A stretch of DNA of 53,214 nt from Candidatus Latescibacterota bacterium (GTDB lineage: Bacteria; Latescibacterota; UBA2968; UBA8231): positions 1 through 53,214 of the forward strand of contig SLHA01000074.1 of the NCBI GenBank assembly GCA_007136405.1, given 5' to 3'. The first letter of the stretch is position 1; every line of letters begins with the position of its first letter. The translations under genes were made by a program, and so were the position numbers. The notes below the pieces were generated by a model. That model searched no databases and was not told the origin of the DNA. It saw only the letters and a program-made list of their open reading frames with translations. Positions 17,305-26,362 of this stretch are shown here, one piece after another.

Positions 17305-19536
17305 GTGTCCACCATACGCTTTGACAAACTCTCGATGCACGCCCGCCAGGCCGAACCGGTTTCCCTGGGCATTCCCTTCCCGCAGGGCGCCCTGACGGAT
17401 CCTGCCCGCCTGGGCCTGCGCAACGGCGATACGCCGGTCCCGGTGCAGACCACGGTCACGGCGCGCTGGCCGGACGGGTCGATCAAATGGCTGATGACCC
17501 ACTTTCAAGTCGATCTGCCGGGAGACCAGGCCCACACGATTACCTTTACCGATGACGGCTCCATCGCCCATCCCACCCCTGACCCGTCGGTGACCGTCAG
17601 CGAAACCGCCACTGGCCTGGTACTCGACACGGGTACGCTGCGCGTCGTCTGCGCGCCTTCCGGCCAGGATTTGTTTCACCAGGTGGCCCTGGACGGCTGC
17701 GAGTTGTTCGGCCCCGGGACGTTCTCCGGATTTACGCTGGTCGACGTCGACGGCAACCGCTTCTCGACGGGTGACGCCGAGCGCCTGACGGTGCTGGAAA
17801 GCGGGCCCATCCGTGGTCTGGTCGAGCTGTCCGGCCGGCACACCGGTGATCATGGCTCGCTTTTCGACTACCGCATTCTGCTGGAAGTCTGGGCCGGCAA
17901 ACCCTATGTGCGCCTGGATTACCAGTTCATCAACCGGGAATCGACGCCGTTCGTCCAGCTGGCTGAAACAGGTCTGCGGTTCGTCTCCAAGGCGACAGGA
18001 AAGGCGCGCTGTGCGCTCGGACAGGGGTATTACCGCACCAGCGTCCACCAGGGACCCGGACGACAGTTGCTCGACGCGGAAACCATCGTGTTCCAGGGCG
18101 TCGAGCATGTACTGGAGACCTTTTACGGCGATTTCTGGGCGGACTGGGGCGACGACCGGGGCGGCGTGTGCATCACCCCCTATCAAGCCCACCAGAACCT
18201 GCCCAAAAGCCTCCAGGTGGACGCAAGCGGCATAGACGTCAGCATCCTGCCCGCCGGCCAGGAACCGCTCAAGGTGCTGCAGGGGGTGGCCAAGACGCAC
18301 CGCTTGCAGTTCTGTTTCCACGGCCCGGAATGGCAGACAGATGACGCGGTAGTGCAGTCCCTGCAGTTCCAGTATCCGGATATCGGCATGCTGCCGGAAG
18401 CCTGGTACCGGCGCAGCCAGGTGTGGGAGGATCTCTTTCCGCCCACCCGGCACCCGGCGTTCGAGACCCGCATCATCGATACAGCCGACCACCGGGCCCG
18501 CGGGCTGGGCATGCTGCACTGGGGTGACGGCCCTGACCAGGGCTACACCCAGCAGGGACGCGGCAAGGGCGACCTGGTCTGGACCAACAACGAATACGAC
18601 TTCCCCCACGCGATGTTCCTGCTGTTTGCCAAATCCGGCGAACGCCGTTTCCGTGATGTCGGCTGTGTCGCAGCGCAGCACTGGATCGACGTCGACTTCT
18701 GTCATCACAGCGACGATCCACTCAAGACCGGCGGCCAGCCGATCCACACGGCCGGACATGTCACCGGCAGCGTCACGCCTTCGCACGAGTGGACCGAAGG
18801 GCTGCTCGACTACTACCACCTGACCGGCAAGCGCGAAGCCCGCGACAAGGCGATTTCAATTGCCGACAACATGCTGCGCCAGCTCGAAGCACCCAAATTC
18901 TCCCAGGTCGGCGGGTTCGCTGCCCGCGAGACCGGCTGGGCGATGCGCGGTCTGATCGCCGTGTATGAAGAAACCGGAGAGGGCCGTTATCTGGAGGCCT
19001 GCCGCCGGATCGCGGCCCAGTTCCTGGAGTGGAAACAGACCATGGGCGCGTTCCTGGCGCCTTACACCTCGCACACCCGGATACGCGTGCCGTTCATGAT
19101 CGCCATTGCGGTGAATGCGCTGTACCGCTATTACCTGACGACCGCGGACGAACGCATCCCCGGATTGATCGTCGAGGAGATGCGTGATCTGCTCGATCAT
19201 TGCGTCATGCCGGACGGCCGCTTCTTTTACAAGGAATTGCCCAGCCTGCACCGCCGGGCAGGCGGACCGCGCGAGATGGAAGCGCTGTGCCATGCGTACA
19301 ACCTGTCCGGAGAGACGCGTTTTCTGGATCAGGTGCTGCTCATGGCCAGGGCCATGCTCCGCCAGAGTGGCGGCGGCCGGAGCGGCGGCAAGCGCATCGT
19401 CAAGGATATGGTTGGCGACACGGTGCTCTTCGACGGCCCCAGTCCCAAGGCCTTTGCCTCCTTCTATGTGCCCTTCATGGTGGTCTACCGCACCCTCGCC
19501 GAGGCCGGGATGCTGGACAAGTTGGACGCGCAGTAG
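17305..19536 (+). CDS. Exo-rhamnogalacturonan lyase-like protein (PcRGLX/YetA family)
   Basis: The product is 743 residues. The N-terminal RIFT-barrel-type domain is distinctive: LGIPFPQGALTDPA, then PVQTTVTARWPDGSIKWLM, as in YetA and PcRGLX, the PL26 exo-lyases that remove disaccharides from rhamnogalacturonan I. The middle is a beta-sandwich-like stretch. From about residue 400 an alpha/alpha-barrel follows with HWGDGPDQGYT, WTNNEYDFPHAMFLLF and HEWTEGLLDYYHLTG. I see no signal peptide, so it may act on imported oligosaccharides or be exported another way. GTG 17305 follows GAAGGA by about 8 bases. The preceding 213-base gap holds nothing recognisable. GH28 and sugar-acid enzymes elsewhere in the window fit pectin breakdown. 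Confidence 0.75.
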   Translation: MSTIRFDKLSMHARQAEPVSLGIPFPQGALTDPARLGLRNGDTPVPVQTTVTARWPDGSIKWLMTHFQVDLPGDQAHTITFTDDGSIAHPTPDPSVTVSETATGLVLDTGTLRVVCAPSGQDLFHQVALDGCELFGPGTFSGFTLVDVDGNRFSTGDAERLTVLESGPIRGLVELSGRHTGDHGSLFDYRILLEVWAGKPYVRLDYQFINRESTPFVQLAETGLRFVSKATGKARCALGQGYYRTSVHQGPGRQLLDAETIVFQGVEHVLETFYGDFWADWGDDRGGVCITPYQAHQNLPKSLQVDASGIDVSILPAGQEPLKVLQGVAKTHRLQFCFHGPEWQTDDAVVQSLQFQYPDIGMLPEAWYRRSQVWEDLFPPTRHPAFETRIIDTADHRARGLGMLHWGDGPDQGYTQQGRGKGDLVWTNNEYDFPHAMFLLFAKSGERRFRDVGCVAAQHWIDVDFCHHSDDPLKTGGQPIHTAGHVTGSVTPSHEWTEGLLDYYHLTGKREARDKAISIADNMLRQLEAPKFSQVGGFAARETGWAMRGLIAVYEETGEGRYLEACRRIAAQFLEWKQTMGAFLAPYTSHTRIRVPFMIAIAVNALYRYYLTTADERIPGLIVEEMRDLLDHCVMPDGRFFYKELPSLHRRAGGPREMEALCHAYNLSGETRFLDQVLLMARAMLRQSGGGRSGGKRIVKDMVGDTVLFDGPSPKAFASFYVPFMVVYRTLAEAGMLDKLDAQ

Positions 19537-19695
19537 TCAAGGTGCCTTGCCGGTTGACGGCAGCGCCACATTCATGGAGCCGACCCTGCGATGCCAGCAC
19601 TCACCCGCTGAGCCAGCCCTGTACCCGAGACACCGTTGTGAGCCTGCACCCAGGGACGGCAATCCGCGACAGATCGAACGAGGAGAAACCATAGC

Positions 19696-20841
19696 GTGAA
19701 CGAGAACCGCTTTCTCAGCCTGGCACGGCAGGTGATGACCCTACCCACGGCGCCTTTTCACGAACGCTTCGTCAGCGACTGGGTGAAAGCCTATGTGCGG
19801 ACTCGCAGGAGATTATCCCTGAACGTGGACGAGTACGGCAACCTGATGCTGATATACCGCGGTACCGAGGTGGCCGGGGAGGCGGCGCCGGAGCTGGTGG
19901 CCACGGCGCACATCGACCATCCCGGACTGGGGTGGCTGGAACGCGCCGGCGACCGTATTCACGTCTTCGAAATGCTGGGGGGGACGAATCTGGACCAGGC
20001 CCGCCAGGCGCGGGCGCGCATCTTCCGGCCGGATGGACCGGCGGACCAGCCCGGCATCCTCGGCACGGTCGTCGAGGTCGTGCCTGGCGATGGAAACCGG
20101 CGCGCCGCGATCCACGTGCAGGTTCCCCGCGCGGCGGATGCCAGGATCGAGGCTGGTTGTTTCGGCATGTGGGCGCTGCCCGCCTGGAAACTCAGCGGCC
20201 GGCGCATTCATTGCCGCGCCTGCGATGACCTTGGAGGCGCGGCCGTGGGGCTGGCGTTTCTGGAAGACCTGGCCCGGCGGCGCGCCGAAGTCTGCGCCGG
20301 CCTGCTGCTGACCCGGGCGGAGGAGGCGGGGTTGCTGGGCATGGTCGCGGCGGCGCAGACGGAGGTCGTGCCGGCCGACGCGTTGCTGGTCAACCTGGAG
20401 TGCTCCAACACGCGCGCCGGCGCGCCGCTGGGTGAGGGCTCGGTGGTGCGCGTGGGCGACCGGGTACAGACGTTCGATCCAGACCTCACCGCCGCGCTGG
20501 ACGCAGCCGGACGCGAGCTTGCGGCCACCGCGCCCGGTTTCCGCTACCAGCGCAAGCTCATGGACGGCGGTACCTGTGAAGCTACAGTGCTGGCGGGCAG
20601 CGGTTACCGCGCCGCGGCCATCGCCCTCCCACTGGGGAACTACCACAACATCGGCGACGAACGGCTACAGGCAGAGATCATCCATCTGGACGACGCTTTG
20701 GGCGCGGTGGATCTGCTATCCCATCTGGCCAGGGCGCCGGGCGGCGCCGCCGGTGCCCTGGCCCGCTGGCAGGAACGCCGGGGCCAGCAATGGACGCAGC
20801 GCTTCAACCAGACCGCAGAGCGCCTGCGTTCCACCGTCTGA
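19696..20841 (+). CDS. M42/M28-type zinc aminopeptidase
   Basis: This 381-residue peptidase has the co-catalytic dizinc layout of the M42 family: ATAHIDHPG (metal His and catalytic Asp), RACDDLGGAA (bridging Asp), TRAEEAGLLG (catalytic Glu and metal Glu), NLECS and NYHNIG (final His). It probably forms a cytosolic shell-like oligomer that removes N-terminal residues from peptides. Some family members were once described as endoglucanases, so the link to the carbohydrate genes should not be over-read. GTG 19696 follows AGGAG by 10 bases. It is convergent with the glycyl radical enzyme gene, whose stop lies 20 bases beyond. Confidence 0.85.
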   Translation: MNENRFLSLARQVMTLPTAPFHERFVSDWVKAYVRTRRRLSLNVDEYGNLMLIYRGTEVAGEAAPELVATAHIDHPGLGWLERAGDRIHVFEMLGGTNLDQARQARARIFRPDGPADQPGILGTVVEVVPGDGNRRAAIHVQVPRAADARIEAGCFGMWALPAWKLSGRRIHCRACDDLGGAAVGLAFLEDLARRRAEVCAGLLLTRAEEAGLLGMVAAAQTEVVPADALLVNLECSNTRAGAPLGEGSVVRVGDRVQTFDPDLTAALDAAGRELAATAPGFRYQRKLMDGGTCEATVLAGSGYRAAAIALPLGNYHNIGDERLQAEIIHLDDALGAVDLLSHLARAPGGAAGALARWQERRGQQWTQRFNQTAERLRSTV

Positions 20842-20860
20842 CGGCCAGGCGCGGTACGGT

Positions 20861-23053
20861 TCAGGACCCCACCTGGTGCTCGGCCCGGGCGATGATTTCT
20901 TCCTGCAGATCCGGCCAGAGCGAAGTGAACGGAGCGCAGTACCCGGCAACGCGCACCATCAACTCCGGATAGTCTTCCGGCTTTCGCCGGGCCTCCAACA
21001 GCATCTCGCGGTCGACCAGGTTGAACTGGAGTTGCTGGCCGCCGGCGCCGAAATGGGCTTCGATCAGCGCGGCAACGTTGGCGACCCCCCTCTCGGAAGC
21101 GATCGTCTGGGGCGCCAGCTTGACGTTGAGCGTCGTCGCCGTGGGCAACAGGTGGTGCGGCAGGCGGGTCACGGAGTTGAGCAATGCCGTGATGCCGCGC
21201 CGGTCGCGCCCCTGCGCCGCGCCGAGGCTGTCGGCCAGCGTCGCACCGGCTTTGCGACCGTCGGGAGTGGCGCCGGTTACCCGCCCGAATTCGACGTGCA
21301 TGTTCTCGCCGCCAGCGGTGGTGCCGAGGATATACTCGCCACCACGGAAGGGAGTGCGCCGACGCAGCGCCGCGCTGAACGCCTGGACGAGACGAGCGGC
21401 CAGCTCGTCGTGCTCCGGGAGGTCGTTGCCGAAATGGGGCACCTCGGCCAGGATCCGCCGTCGCAGGGTTTCGCCGCCGGTCCAGTCGCGGGCCAGCAGC
21501 TGCACGAAGTCCGCCAGGCTCAGGAATCCCTCGGCGAAAACGAGGTGCTGCAGTGCGGCCAGCGAATCGGTAAGGTTGGCCAGACCGATGACATCCCAGT
21601 TGCAGAAGTTGTAGCGGGCGCCGCCCTGGGTGTAACCCCGGCAGGTCTCGATGCAGTCGCGCACGACCAGCGAGGCCTGCAGATGTCCGCCGGGCTGTTG
21701 TGCCGCCAGCTGGTCACGGCCAAAAGCCGAGCGGTGGGCCATCTCGGCCACGCGGTCCATGGACTCGCACAACCCGGCCCACAGTTTTTCCGGGCTACCC
21801 AGATCGCCCAGGCGGACATCCGGCTGCAGGGCGGGTTCCAGCCCGAGGGTCATGCGCAGGATCTTGGGCAGATTCACGAAACCCTCCACCGAGCCCATCT
21901 GCGCCCGGCCCGTGACGATCACCTCGTGGCACCCTGAAAGCGAGAAATCGCGGGCATCCTCCAGCCTGACGCCGGCCTGGACCAGCGCCGGGACGATCTG
22001 CTCGTCGCTGCAGAAATCCGGGTTACCCGAACCGCTGCGCAGCACGCGGACAGCCCGGCGCAGGAGGTCCGGTGACATCCCCCGATGCCAGCGCAGACCG
22101 ACCTGAGGCCGTTGCAGGCGCAGCTCCTCGGTGACCTCCAGGCACAACAAGGTCACCTCGTTGGACGCATCCTGGCCATCGGCGTTCACTCCACCCAGAG
22201 TCAGGTGATTGTGCGCGCTGACGCCGCTGGCCGCGCCCACCGACTCGAAGTACTTGAGCCAGAGGCACGACAGCAGTTCACGGGCGAAATCGCGGGTGAG
22301 CGTGCCTTGCGCCCTGTCGCGTCGATAGCAGGGATACAGATACTGATCCACCCGGCCCGGGGCATCCGGGAGAAAGAAAAAGGCGAACCAGGCGCACTGG
22401 CAGGCTTCCCAGAACGTGGTGGGCGCTCCGGCCGGGACACGCCGGCAGTTGCTGGCCATGGTCGCCAGCTCGGTTCTGCGCCCGGGATCGGCACACTCCT
22501 GCGCCATGATGTCCAGGGCATCGGCGTACCGATGGCTCAGATCCATGAATCCCTCGGCTACCAGGCGTAATGCCGCCAGGAAATCGCGCTTGGAGGCAAC
22601 CCCGGGTTCGGCATCGCTCAACCGGGCGGCACGCGCCTCGATGCGCGCCAGCAGTCCCAGGAAACCCTCGGTGAAGATGGTCTCGTAATCGAGCGTCGTA
22701 TGGTTGCCGGCTGGTGCCAGCAGGCCCTCCTGCCAGAACACGTGCGTTTCTGCTGGCGTAGGCCAGGCAGTCTCCGCCGGAGGAGCGAAGGTGCGCCGGC
22801 CGAAGATCTGCTGCGCTACCTTGCCGTCGGGATTCAGCGTCAACCCCGGCCGGGCGCCGACGAGGAGTTCGCCATCGCCGATCACCAGCTCCTGGCACCG
22901 ATAGTAATGCGCCGTGGCTCTGGCCTGGCGGATCACCTCGGGTTCGCCCTCACACAGCGCCAACGCTTCCTGTCGCAAGGCGGTTTCGCGGGGATCGCCC
23001 GTCTGGCGACTGCTGAGTACGCGGGAACGCAGACTGTCGATTCGTGGCGTCAT
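20861..23053 (-). CDS. Glycyl radical enzyme (pyruvate formate-lyase/dehydratase superfamily)
   Basis: The 730-residue protein has the full ten-stranded GRE architecture. The thiyl-radical cysteine is Cys375 in LSGCHEV, with Glu377 making the CxE pair seen in dehydratase/eliminase-type enzymes (CutC, glycerol and hydroxyproline dehydratases); PFL itself has two adjacent Cys. The glycyl-radical motif RVAGYCA puts Gly704 26 residues from the C-terminus, as expected. ATG 23053 follows AAGGAAGAGG, and the usual N-terminal helix begins there. It needs a radical-SAM activating enzyme, and none is in the window. The oxygen-sensitive chemistry implies an anaerobic or microaerobic life. The substrate is unknown. 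A decayed partial copy lies upstream at 23323-23428. Confidence 0.9.
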   Translation of the reverse strand: MTPRIDSLRSRVLSSRQTGDPRETALRQEALALCEGEPEVIRQARATAHYYRCQELVIGDGELLVGARPGLTLNPDGKVAQQIFGRRTFAPPAETAWPTPAETHVFWQEGLLAPAGNHTTLDYETIFTEGFLGLLARIEARAARLSDAEPGVASKRDFLAALRLVAEGFMDLSHRYADALDIMAQECADPGRRTELATMASNCRRVPAGAPTTFWEACQCAWFAFFFLPDAPGRVDQYLYPCYRRDRAQGTLTRDFARELLSCLWLKYFESVGAASGVSAHNHLTLGGVNADGQDASNEVTLLCLEVTEELRLQRPQVGLRWHRGMSPDLLRRAVRVLRSGSGNPDFCSDEQIVPALVQAGVRLEDARDFSLSGCHEVIVTGRAQMGSVEGFVNLPKILRMTLGLEPALQPDVRLGDLGSPEKLWAGLCESMDRVAEMAHRSAFGRDQLAAQQPGGHLQASLVVRDCIETCRGYTQGGARYNFCNWDVIGLANLTDSLAALQHLVFAEGFLSLADFVQLLARDWTGGETLRRRILAEVPHFGNDLPEHDELAARLVQAFSAALRRRTPFRGGEYILGTTAGGENMHVEFGRVTGATPDGRKAGATLADSLGAAQGRDRRGITALLNSVTRLPHHLLPTATTLNVKLAPQTIASERGVANVAALIEAHFGAGGQQLQFNLVDREMLLEARRKPEDYPELMVRVAGYCAPFTSLWPDLQEEIIARAEHQVGS

Positions 23054-23194
23054 TGCCGGGCCTCTTCCTTCCTGCGAAGCGCTGCCGACCGGCAGGCCGC
23101 CTGGTTGGCGCGGCTCCGGCCGAGATGGCAAAAAAATCCGGACCGTTGGTCACGGTAAGGGCGGTATGCTCCCTGGATCCCGATGGGATGCCGC

Positions 23195-23224
23195 AATGTA
23201 CGGCTCTTTGTCCGCGTTGGTCAA
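23195..23224 (-). promoter_or_regulatory. Possible promoter of the glycyl radical enzyme gene
   Basis: On the minus strand TTGACC and TACATT are 18 bases apart. Transcription would start near 23188, giving a leader of about 135 nucleotides. The -10 matches four of six consensus bases and the spacing is one base over the optimum. Confidence 0.4.
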
Positions 23225-23265
23225 CGTTACGCCGCATCGTGGCGCGACGGTAACGTCGGTCGACG

Positions 23266-23316
23266 CGGCAGCCGCGGCGGCCGCGGCAGCAGCGGTGGCC
23301 GCCGTGGCCGCAGCTC
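23266..23316. repeat. GCN/GGC-rich low-complexity tract
   Basis: About 50 bases are built of GCG, GCC, GCA and GGC triplets. They would encode mostly alanine with some valine in one plus-strand frame, but that frame has no gene features. The tract borders the decayed glycyl-radical-enzyme fragment and may mark slippage or a rearrangement scar. Confidence 0.5.
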
Positions 23317-23322
23317 CACAGG

Positions 23323-23428
23323 TCCACAGGTTCTCCGGGGTCCCCAGATCGTCCAGGCGGACATCCGGCTGCAGGGCGGGTTACAGCCCGAGGGTCATGC
23401 GCAGGATCTTGGGCAGATTCGCGAAACC
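23323..23428 (-). pseudogene. Decayed internal fragment of a glycyl radical enzyme gene
   Basis: About 105 bases align without gaps to 21779-21883 inside the intact glycyl radical enzyme gene, in the same orientation, with 7 mismatches (about 93 percent identity). Translated on the minus strand it reads GFANLPKILRMTLGL, a stop, then PALQPDVRLDDLGTPENLW. The stop is TAA at 23383-23381 where the intact gene has GAA. Nothing flanking it is open or similar, so it is a remnant and not a gene. It lies 270 bases upstream of the intact start. Confidence 0.8.
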
Positions 23429-23464
23429 TTTAGGGTCTGGTCGGCAGGACACGGGGCGTCGGGT

Positions 23465-23493
23465 TTGAGTCTAGAGATCGTACCCTGTATGTT
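23465..23493 (+). promoter_or_regulatory. Possible promoter of the galactonate-dehydratase-like gene
   Basis: TTGAGT and TATGTT are separated by 17 bases, about 120 bases before the ATG at 23614. Each box matches four of six consensus positions. It lies just beyond the decayed fragment. Moderate to low certainty. Confidence 0.35.
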
Positions 23494-23613
23494 TCACAAG
23501 TATCGCCGCCTGCCTGAGCACGACGATGTCGAAATCGAACCCAGCATGTTGCGCCCCTGATCGGCCGACAAAGGTCATTTCGACCGTTCATCTTTCAATG
23601 AGGGGATGTATCC

Positions 23614-24738
23614 ATGTCCAATGAGCAAGCGCCTGTCGGTCCCGACGCAGCGATCAAGGTCACCCGGATCGAGACCTTCGTCCTCAAAAACTCCTGGGTC
23701 TTCGTCAAAATCTCCACCGACGCGGGCATCATCGGCTGGGGCGAGATGCTCAAGGACGACGCCCGGGCCTGCGCCGCCGGCGCCCTCGAAGTCGCCGATT
23801 ATCTGGTGGGCCAGGATCCCCGCCGGGTCACCCACCACTGGCAGGCCATTCACCGCGGCGCCTTCTACCGCGGCGGCCCGATCAAGACGGCCATCTCCTC
23901 CGGCATCGACATGGCGCTGTGGGATATCACCGGAAAGTGTTACGGCGTGCCCGTGTACAAGCTCTTCGGCGGCCCTACGCGCGACCGGGTGCGCGTGTAC
24001 GGCAAGGTCAGCGAAGATACCGGTGTCAACGCCATGAAAGTCGGTCCGGGTGCATCCCGCAGCCCGTTCAAATACATCGAAGGCCCGAAATTCGTCGAGG
24101 AGGCGGCCGAGCGCTTCAGGGCGCTCCGCGACCAGTACGGTTCCGGTGTCGACATCGGCGTCGACTTCCACGGCGCCGTGCAGCCCTCCACCGCGCTACT
24201 GCTCATGAAGGCGCTCGAACCGTACCAGCCCTGGTTTTACGAGGAGGTCGTGCAGGCGCTCAATGTGGACGTCATGGCCGAACTGGCGCGCCAGACCCAC
24301 ATACCCCTGGCCACCGGCGAACGGATCTTCACCAAGTGGGGTTTCAGGGAAATCCTCGAGAAGCGCGCCGCGACCATCCTGCAGCCGGATGTCTGCTACG
24401 CCGGCGGCATCACCGAGCTGAAGATCATCGCCGGCATGGCCGAAGCCTGCTACACGCCGCTGGCGCCGCACAATCCGCAGGGCCCCTGCTCGCTGGCCGC
24501 CAGCCTGCAGATCGCCGGCTTCATCCCCAACTTCCTCGCTCAGGAACGCGGCGACAACGAATATCTGGATCTGCTGGCCGAACCCCTGCCGCCGGTATCC
24601 CAGGGACACAGGCCGCTGCCGACCGGGCCCGGTCTGGGCATCACCATCGACGAAGACAAACTCATGGCCCAGGTCGGCGAGCCGCGTCCCTACCGCCCCC
24701 AGTATGACCCGGACGACGGCTCGGTGGTGGACTGGTAG
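23614..24738 (+). CDS. Enolase-superfamily sugar-acid dehydratase (D-galactonate dehydratase-like)
   Basis: This 374-residue mandelate-racemase-family enzyme most resembles DgoD, which dehydrates D-galactonate to 2-keto-3-deoxygalactonate. Metal ligands are in place: Asp184 with His186 in VDFHGAV, Glu210 in FYEEVV and Glu236 in ATGERIF. The catalytic His286 is in APHNPQGP. The N-terminal capping domain has WVFVKISTDAGIIGWGE, and LQPDVCYAGGITE follows the metal site. The ATG at 23614 follows GAGGGG by about 8 bases. DgoD-like proteins also include gluconate and arabinonate dehydratases, so the exact sugar acid is uncertain. It fits breakdown of pectin- or galactan-derived sugars. Confidence 0.85.
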   Translation: MSNEQAPVGPDAAIKVTRIETFVLKNSWVFVKISTDAGIIGWGEMLKDDARACAAGALEVADYLVGQDPRRVTHHWQAIHRGAFYRGGPIKTAISSGIDMALWDITGKCYGVPVYKLFGGPTRDRVRVYGKVSEDTGVNAMKVGPGASRSPFKYIEGPKFVEEAAERFRALRDQYGSGVDIGVDFHGAVQPSTALLLMKALEPYQPWFYEEVVQALNVDVMAELARQTHIPLATGERIFTKWGFREILEKRAATILQPDVCYAGGITELKIIAGMAEACYTPLAPHNPQGPCSLAASLQIAGFIPNFLAQERGDNEYLDLLAEPLPPVSQGHRPLPTGPGLGITIDEDKLMAQVGEPRPYRPQYDPDDGSVVDW

Positions 24739-24852
24739 GACGGGGCAAGCTGGTGTCGCGCCGGACGCACCGGCGGCGCCATGTGCGATGGACACCCGGG
24801 CCGCTCATCAGCCCTCCTGTCCCTACTCGGAATTCCAGCCGGAGCGATCATC

Positions 24853-26250
24853 ATGGCCGCAACGAACAACTTCGCCGCATCTTCCAGCGGAATGTCAGCC
24901 GCACCCGGCTTCATGGCCGCCGCCGACCGGATCCAACCCTGGACCCGGGATCCACGCTACTGGCAGTACCGGAGAGACCCCGTGCTGCTGGTCGGCGGCA
25001 GCAAGGAGGACAACCTGTTCCAGATCGATGCTCTGGAGCAGCATCTGGACGAAATGGCCTCCGTCGGGGCCAACTACATCCGCAACACCATGAGCGACCG
25101 CGATCCGGGAGATGTTAGAGCCTTTCTGCGGCGCGAGGATGGCCTGTACGACCTGGAGCAGTGGAATCCCGAGTACTGGGAGCGGTTCGCCAACATGCTC
25201 CGCTGGACGGCCGAACGCGATATCATCGTGCAGATCGAGGTGTGGGACCGTTTCGACCATGCCCGCGAGGAATGGCAGGCCGATCCCTACCGGCCGGGCA
25301 ACAACATCAACTACACCAGCGCCGAGACCGGGCTGCAGGAGGAGTACTCCCGGCACCCCGGCGCCTTCGCCCACCCCTTCTTCCACTGCGTTCCCGGCAT
25401 GCCGGAGTACGAGCCCCGGTTCGATACCATCCGCCGGTACCAGGAAGCCTTTGTCGACAAACTGCTGGATCACACTTTGCCGTACGGCCACGTGCTCTAC
25501 TGCATGAACAACGAGACGTCGGACGCGCCGGCCTGGGGCCGCCACTGGATCCGGTTCATCCAGCGGCGCGCCGCCGTGATTGGAGTCAGCGCGTGCACCA
25601 CCGACATGTTCGACAATTGGTGGCGAGCCGAAGACAACGAGAGCCTGCGCACCGTCATGGGGGATCCGGCGACCTACTCCTTCGTCGACATCTCCCAGGT
25701 CAACAGCCGTAACTTCGGACAGACGCACTGGGATCGGTGTCAGTGGCTGCTCGAACGGGCCCACGCCCATCCCCGGCCGGTGAACACGACCAAGGTGTAC
25801 GGCAGCGGCTACAAGGGCTTCGGCACCGGGGGACCCGAAGATGGCGTCGAACGCCTGTTGCGCAACCTGCTGGGCGGCTGCGCCGGGGCCCGCTTCCACC
25901 GGCCGGACGCCGGCAATGGGCTCAACCAATACGCGCGGAACGCCATCCAGGCCGTGCGCCAGCTGGAGCGGCACGTGCGCCTATGGACGGTGGAACCGCA
26001 CATGGAACTGCTGTCCGACCGCGCCGACAACGGGGCGTACGCGGCCGCCGATCCCGGCACCGGCTATGTCGTGTACTTGACCTACGGTGGCCGCGTCACC
26101 CTGGACCTGAGCGCGTGCAGCGGCCCCATGCGGCTGCGCTGGATCAGCGTGGCCGAGGGGCGCGAGGTGGGCGAGCCCGTGGCTATCGGACCCGGTGCCG
26201 TGGATCTGCGGACCATGGCTTCGGGGGGCTGGCTGGCGGCCATCACTTAG
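24853..26250 (+). CDS. Putative TIM-barrel glycoside hydrolase-like protein
   Basis: The 465-residue protein looks like a (beta/alpha)8 glycosidase of the cellulase-like group (DUF4038/collagen-binding type). RDPVLLVGGSKEDNLFQ and SVGANYIRNTMSDRDPG resemble strand 1 and 2 of such barrels. IVQIEVWDRFDH and YCMNNETSDAPAW follow; the NE in NNETS is a likely acid/base site. The C-terminal 90 residues form a small beta domain (VVYLTYGGRVTLDLS to SGGWLAAIT) like the putative collagen-binding domain. I chose ATG 24853 because GGAG lies 8 bases upstream; the frame is open to 24781. I see no signal peptide. Substrate unknown. A cupin gene follows. Confidence 0.6.
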   Translation: MAATNNFAASSSGMSAAPGFMAAADRIQPWTRDPRYWQYRRDPVLLVGGSKEDNLFQIDALEQHLDEMASVGANYIRNTMSDRDPGDVRAFLRREDGLYDLEQWNPEYWERFANMLRWTAERDIIVQIEVWDRFDHAREEWQADPYRPGNNINYTSAETGLQEEYSRHPGAFAHPFFHCVPGMPEYEPRFDTIRRYQEAFVDKLLDHTLPYGHVLYCMNNETSDAPAWGRHWIRFIQRRAAVIGVSACTTDMFDNWWRAEDNESLRTVMGDPATYSFVDISQVNSRNFGQTHWDRCQWLLERAHAHPRPVNTTKVYGSGYKGFGTGGPEDGVERLLRNLLGGCAGARFHRPDAGNGLNQYARNAIQAVRQLERHVRLWTVEPHMELLSDRADNGAYAAADPGTGYVVYLTYGGRVTLDLSACSGPMRLRWISVAEGREVGEPVAIGPGAVDLRTMASGGWLAAIT

Positions 26251-26362
26251 GAGTGAAGCACGAGGAGCATGACCCAGCGGGAACGGAAACGCCCGGCGCT
26301 GTGCTTGCCGGCAAAGCGAGACTGCGGCGCATCGACCCATATATCCGGCGGAGGATGGTGCC

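Noticed and set aside
22914-23468. Alanine-rich open frame across the glycyl radical enzyme promoter region
   Set aside because: It is made of the GCN tract and antisense sequence, has no ribosome site, and covers the decayed gene fragment.
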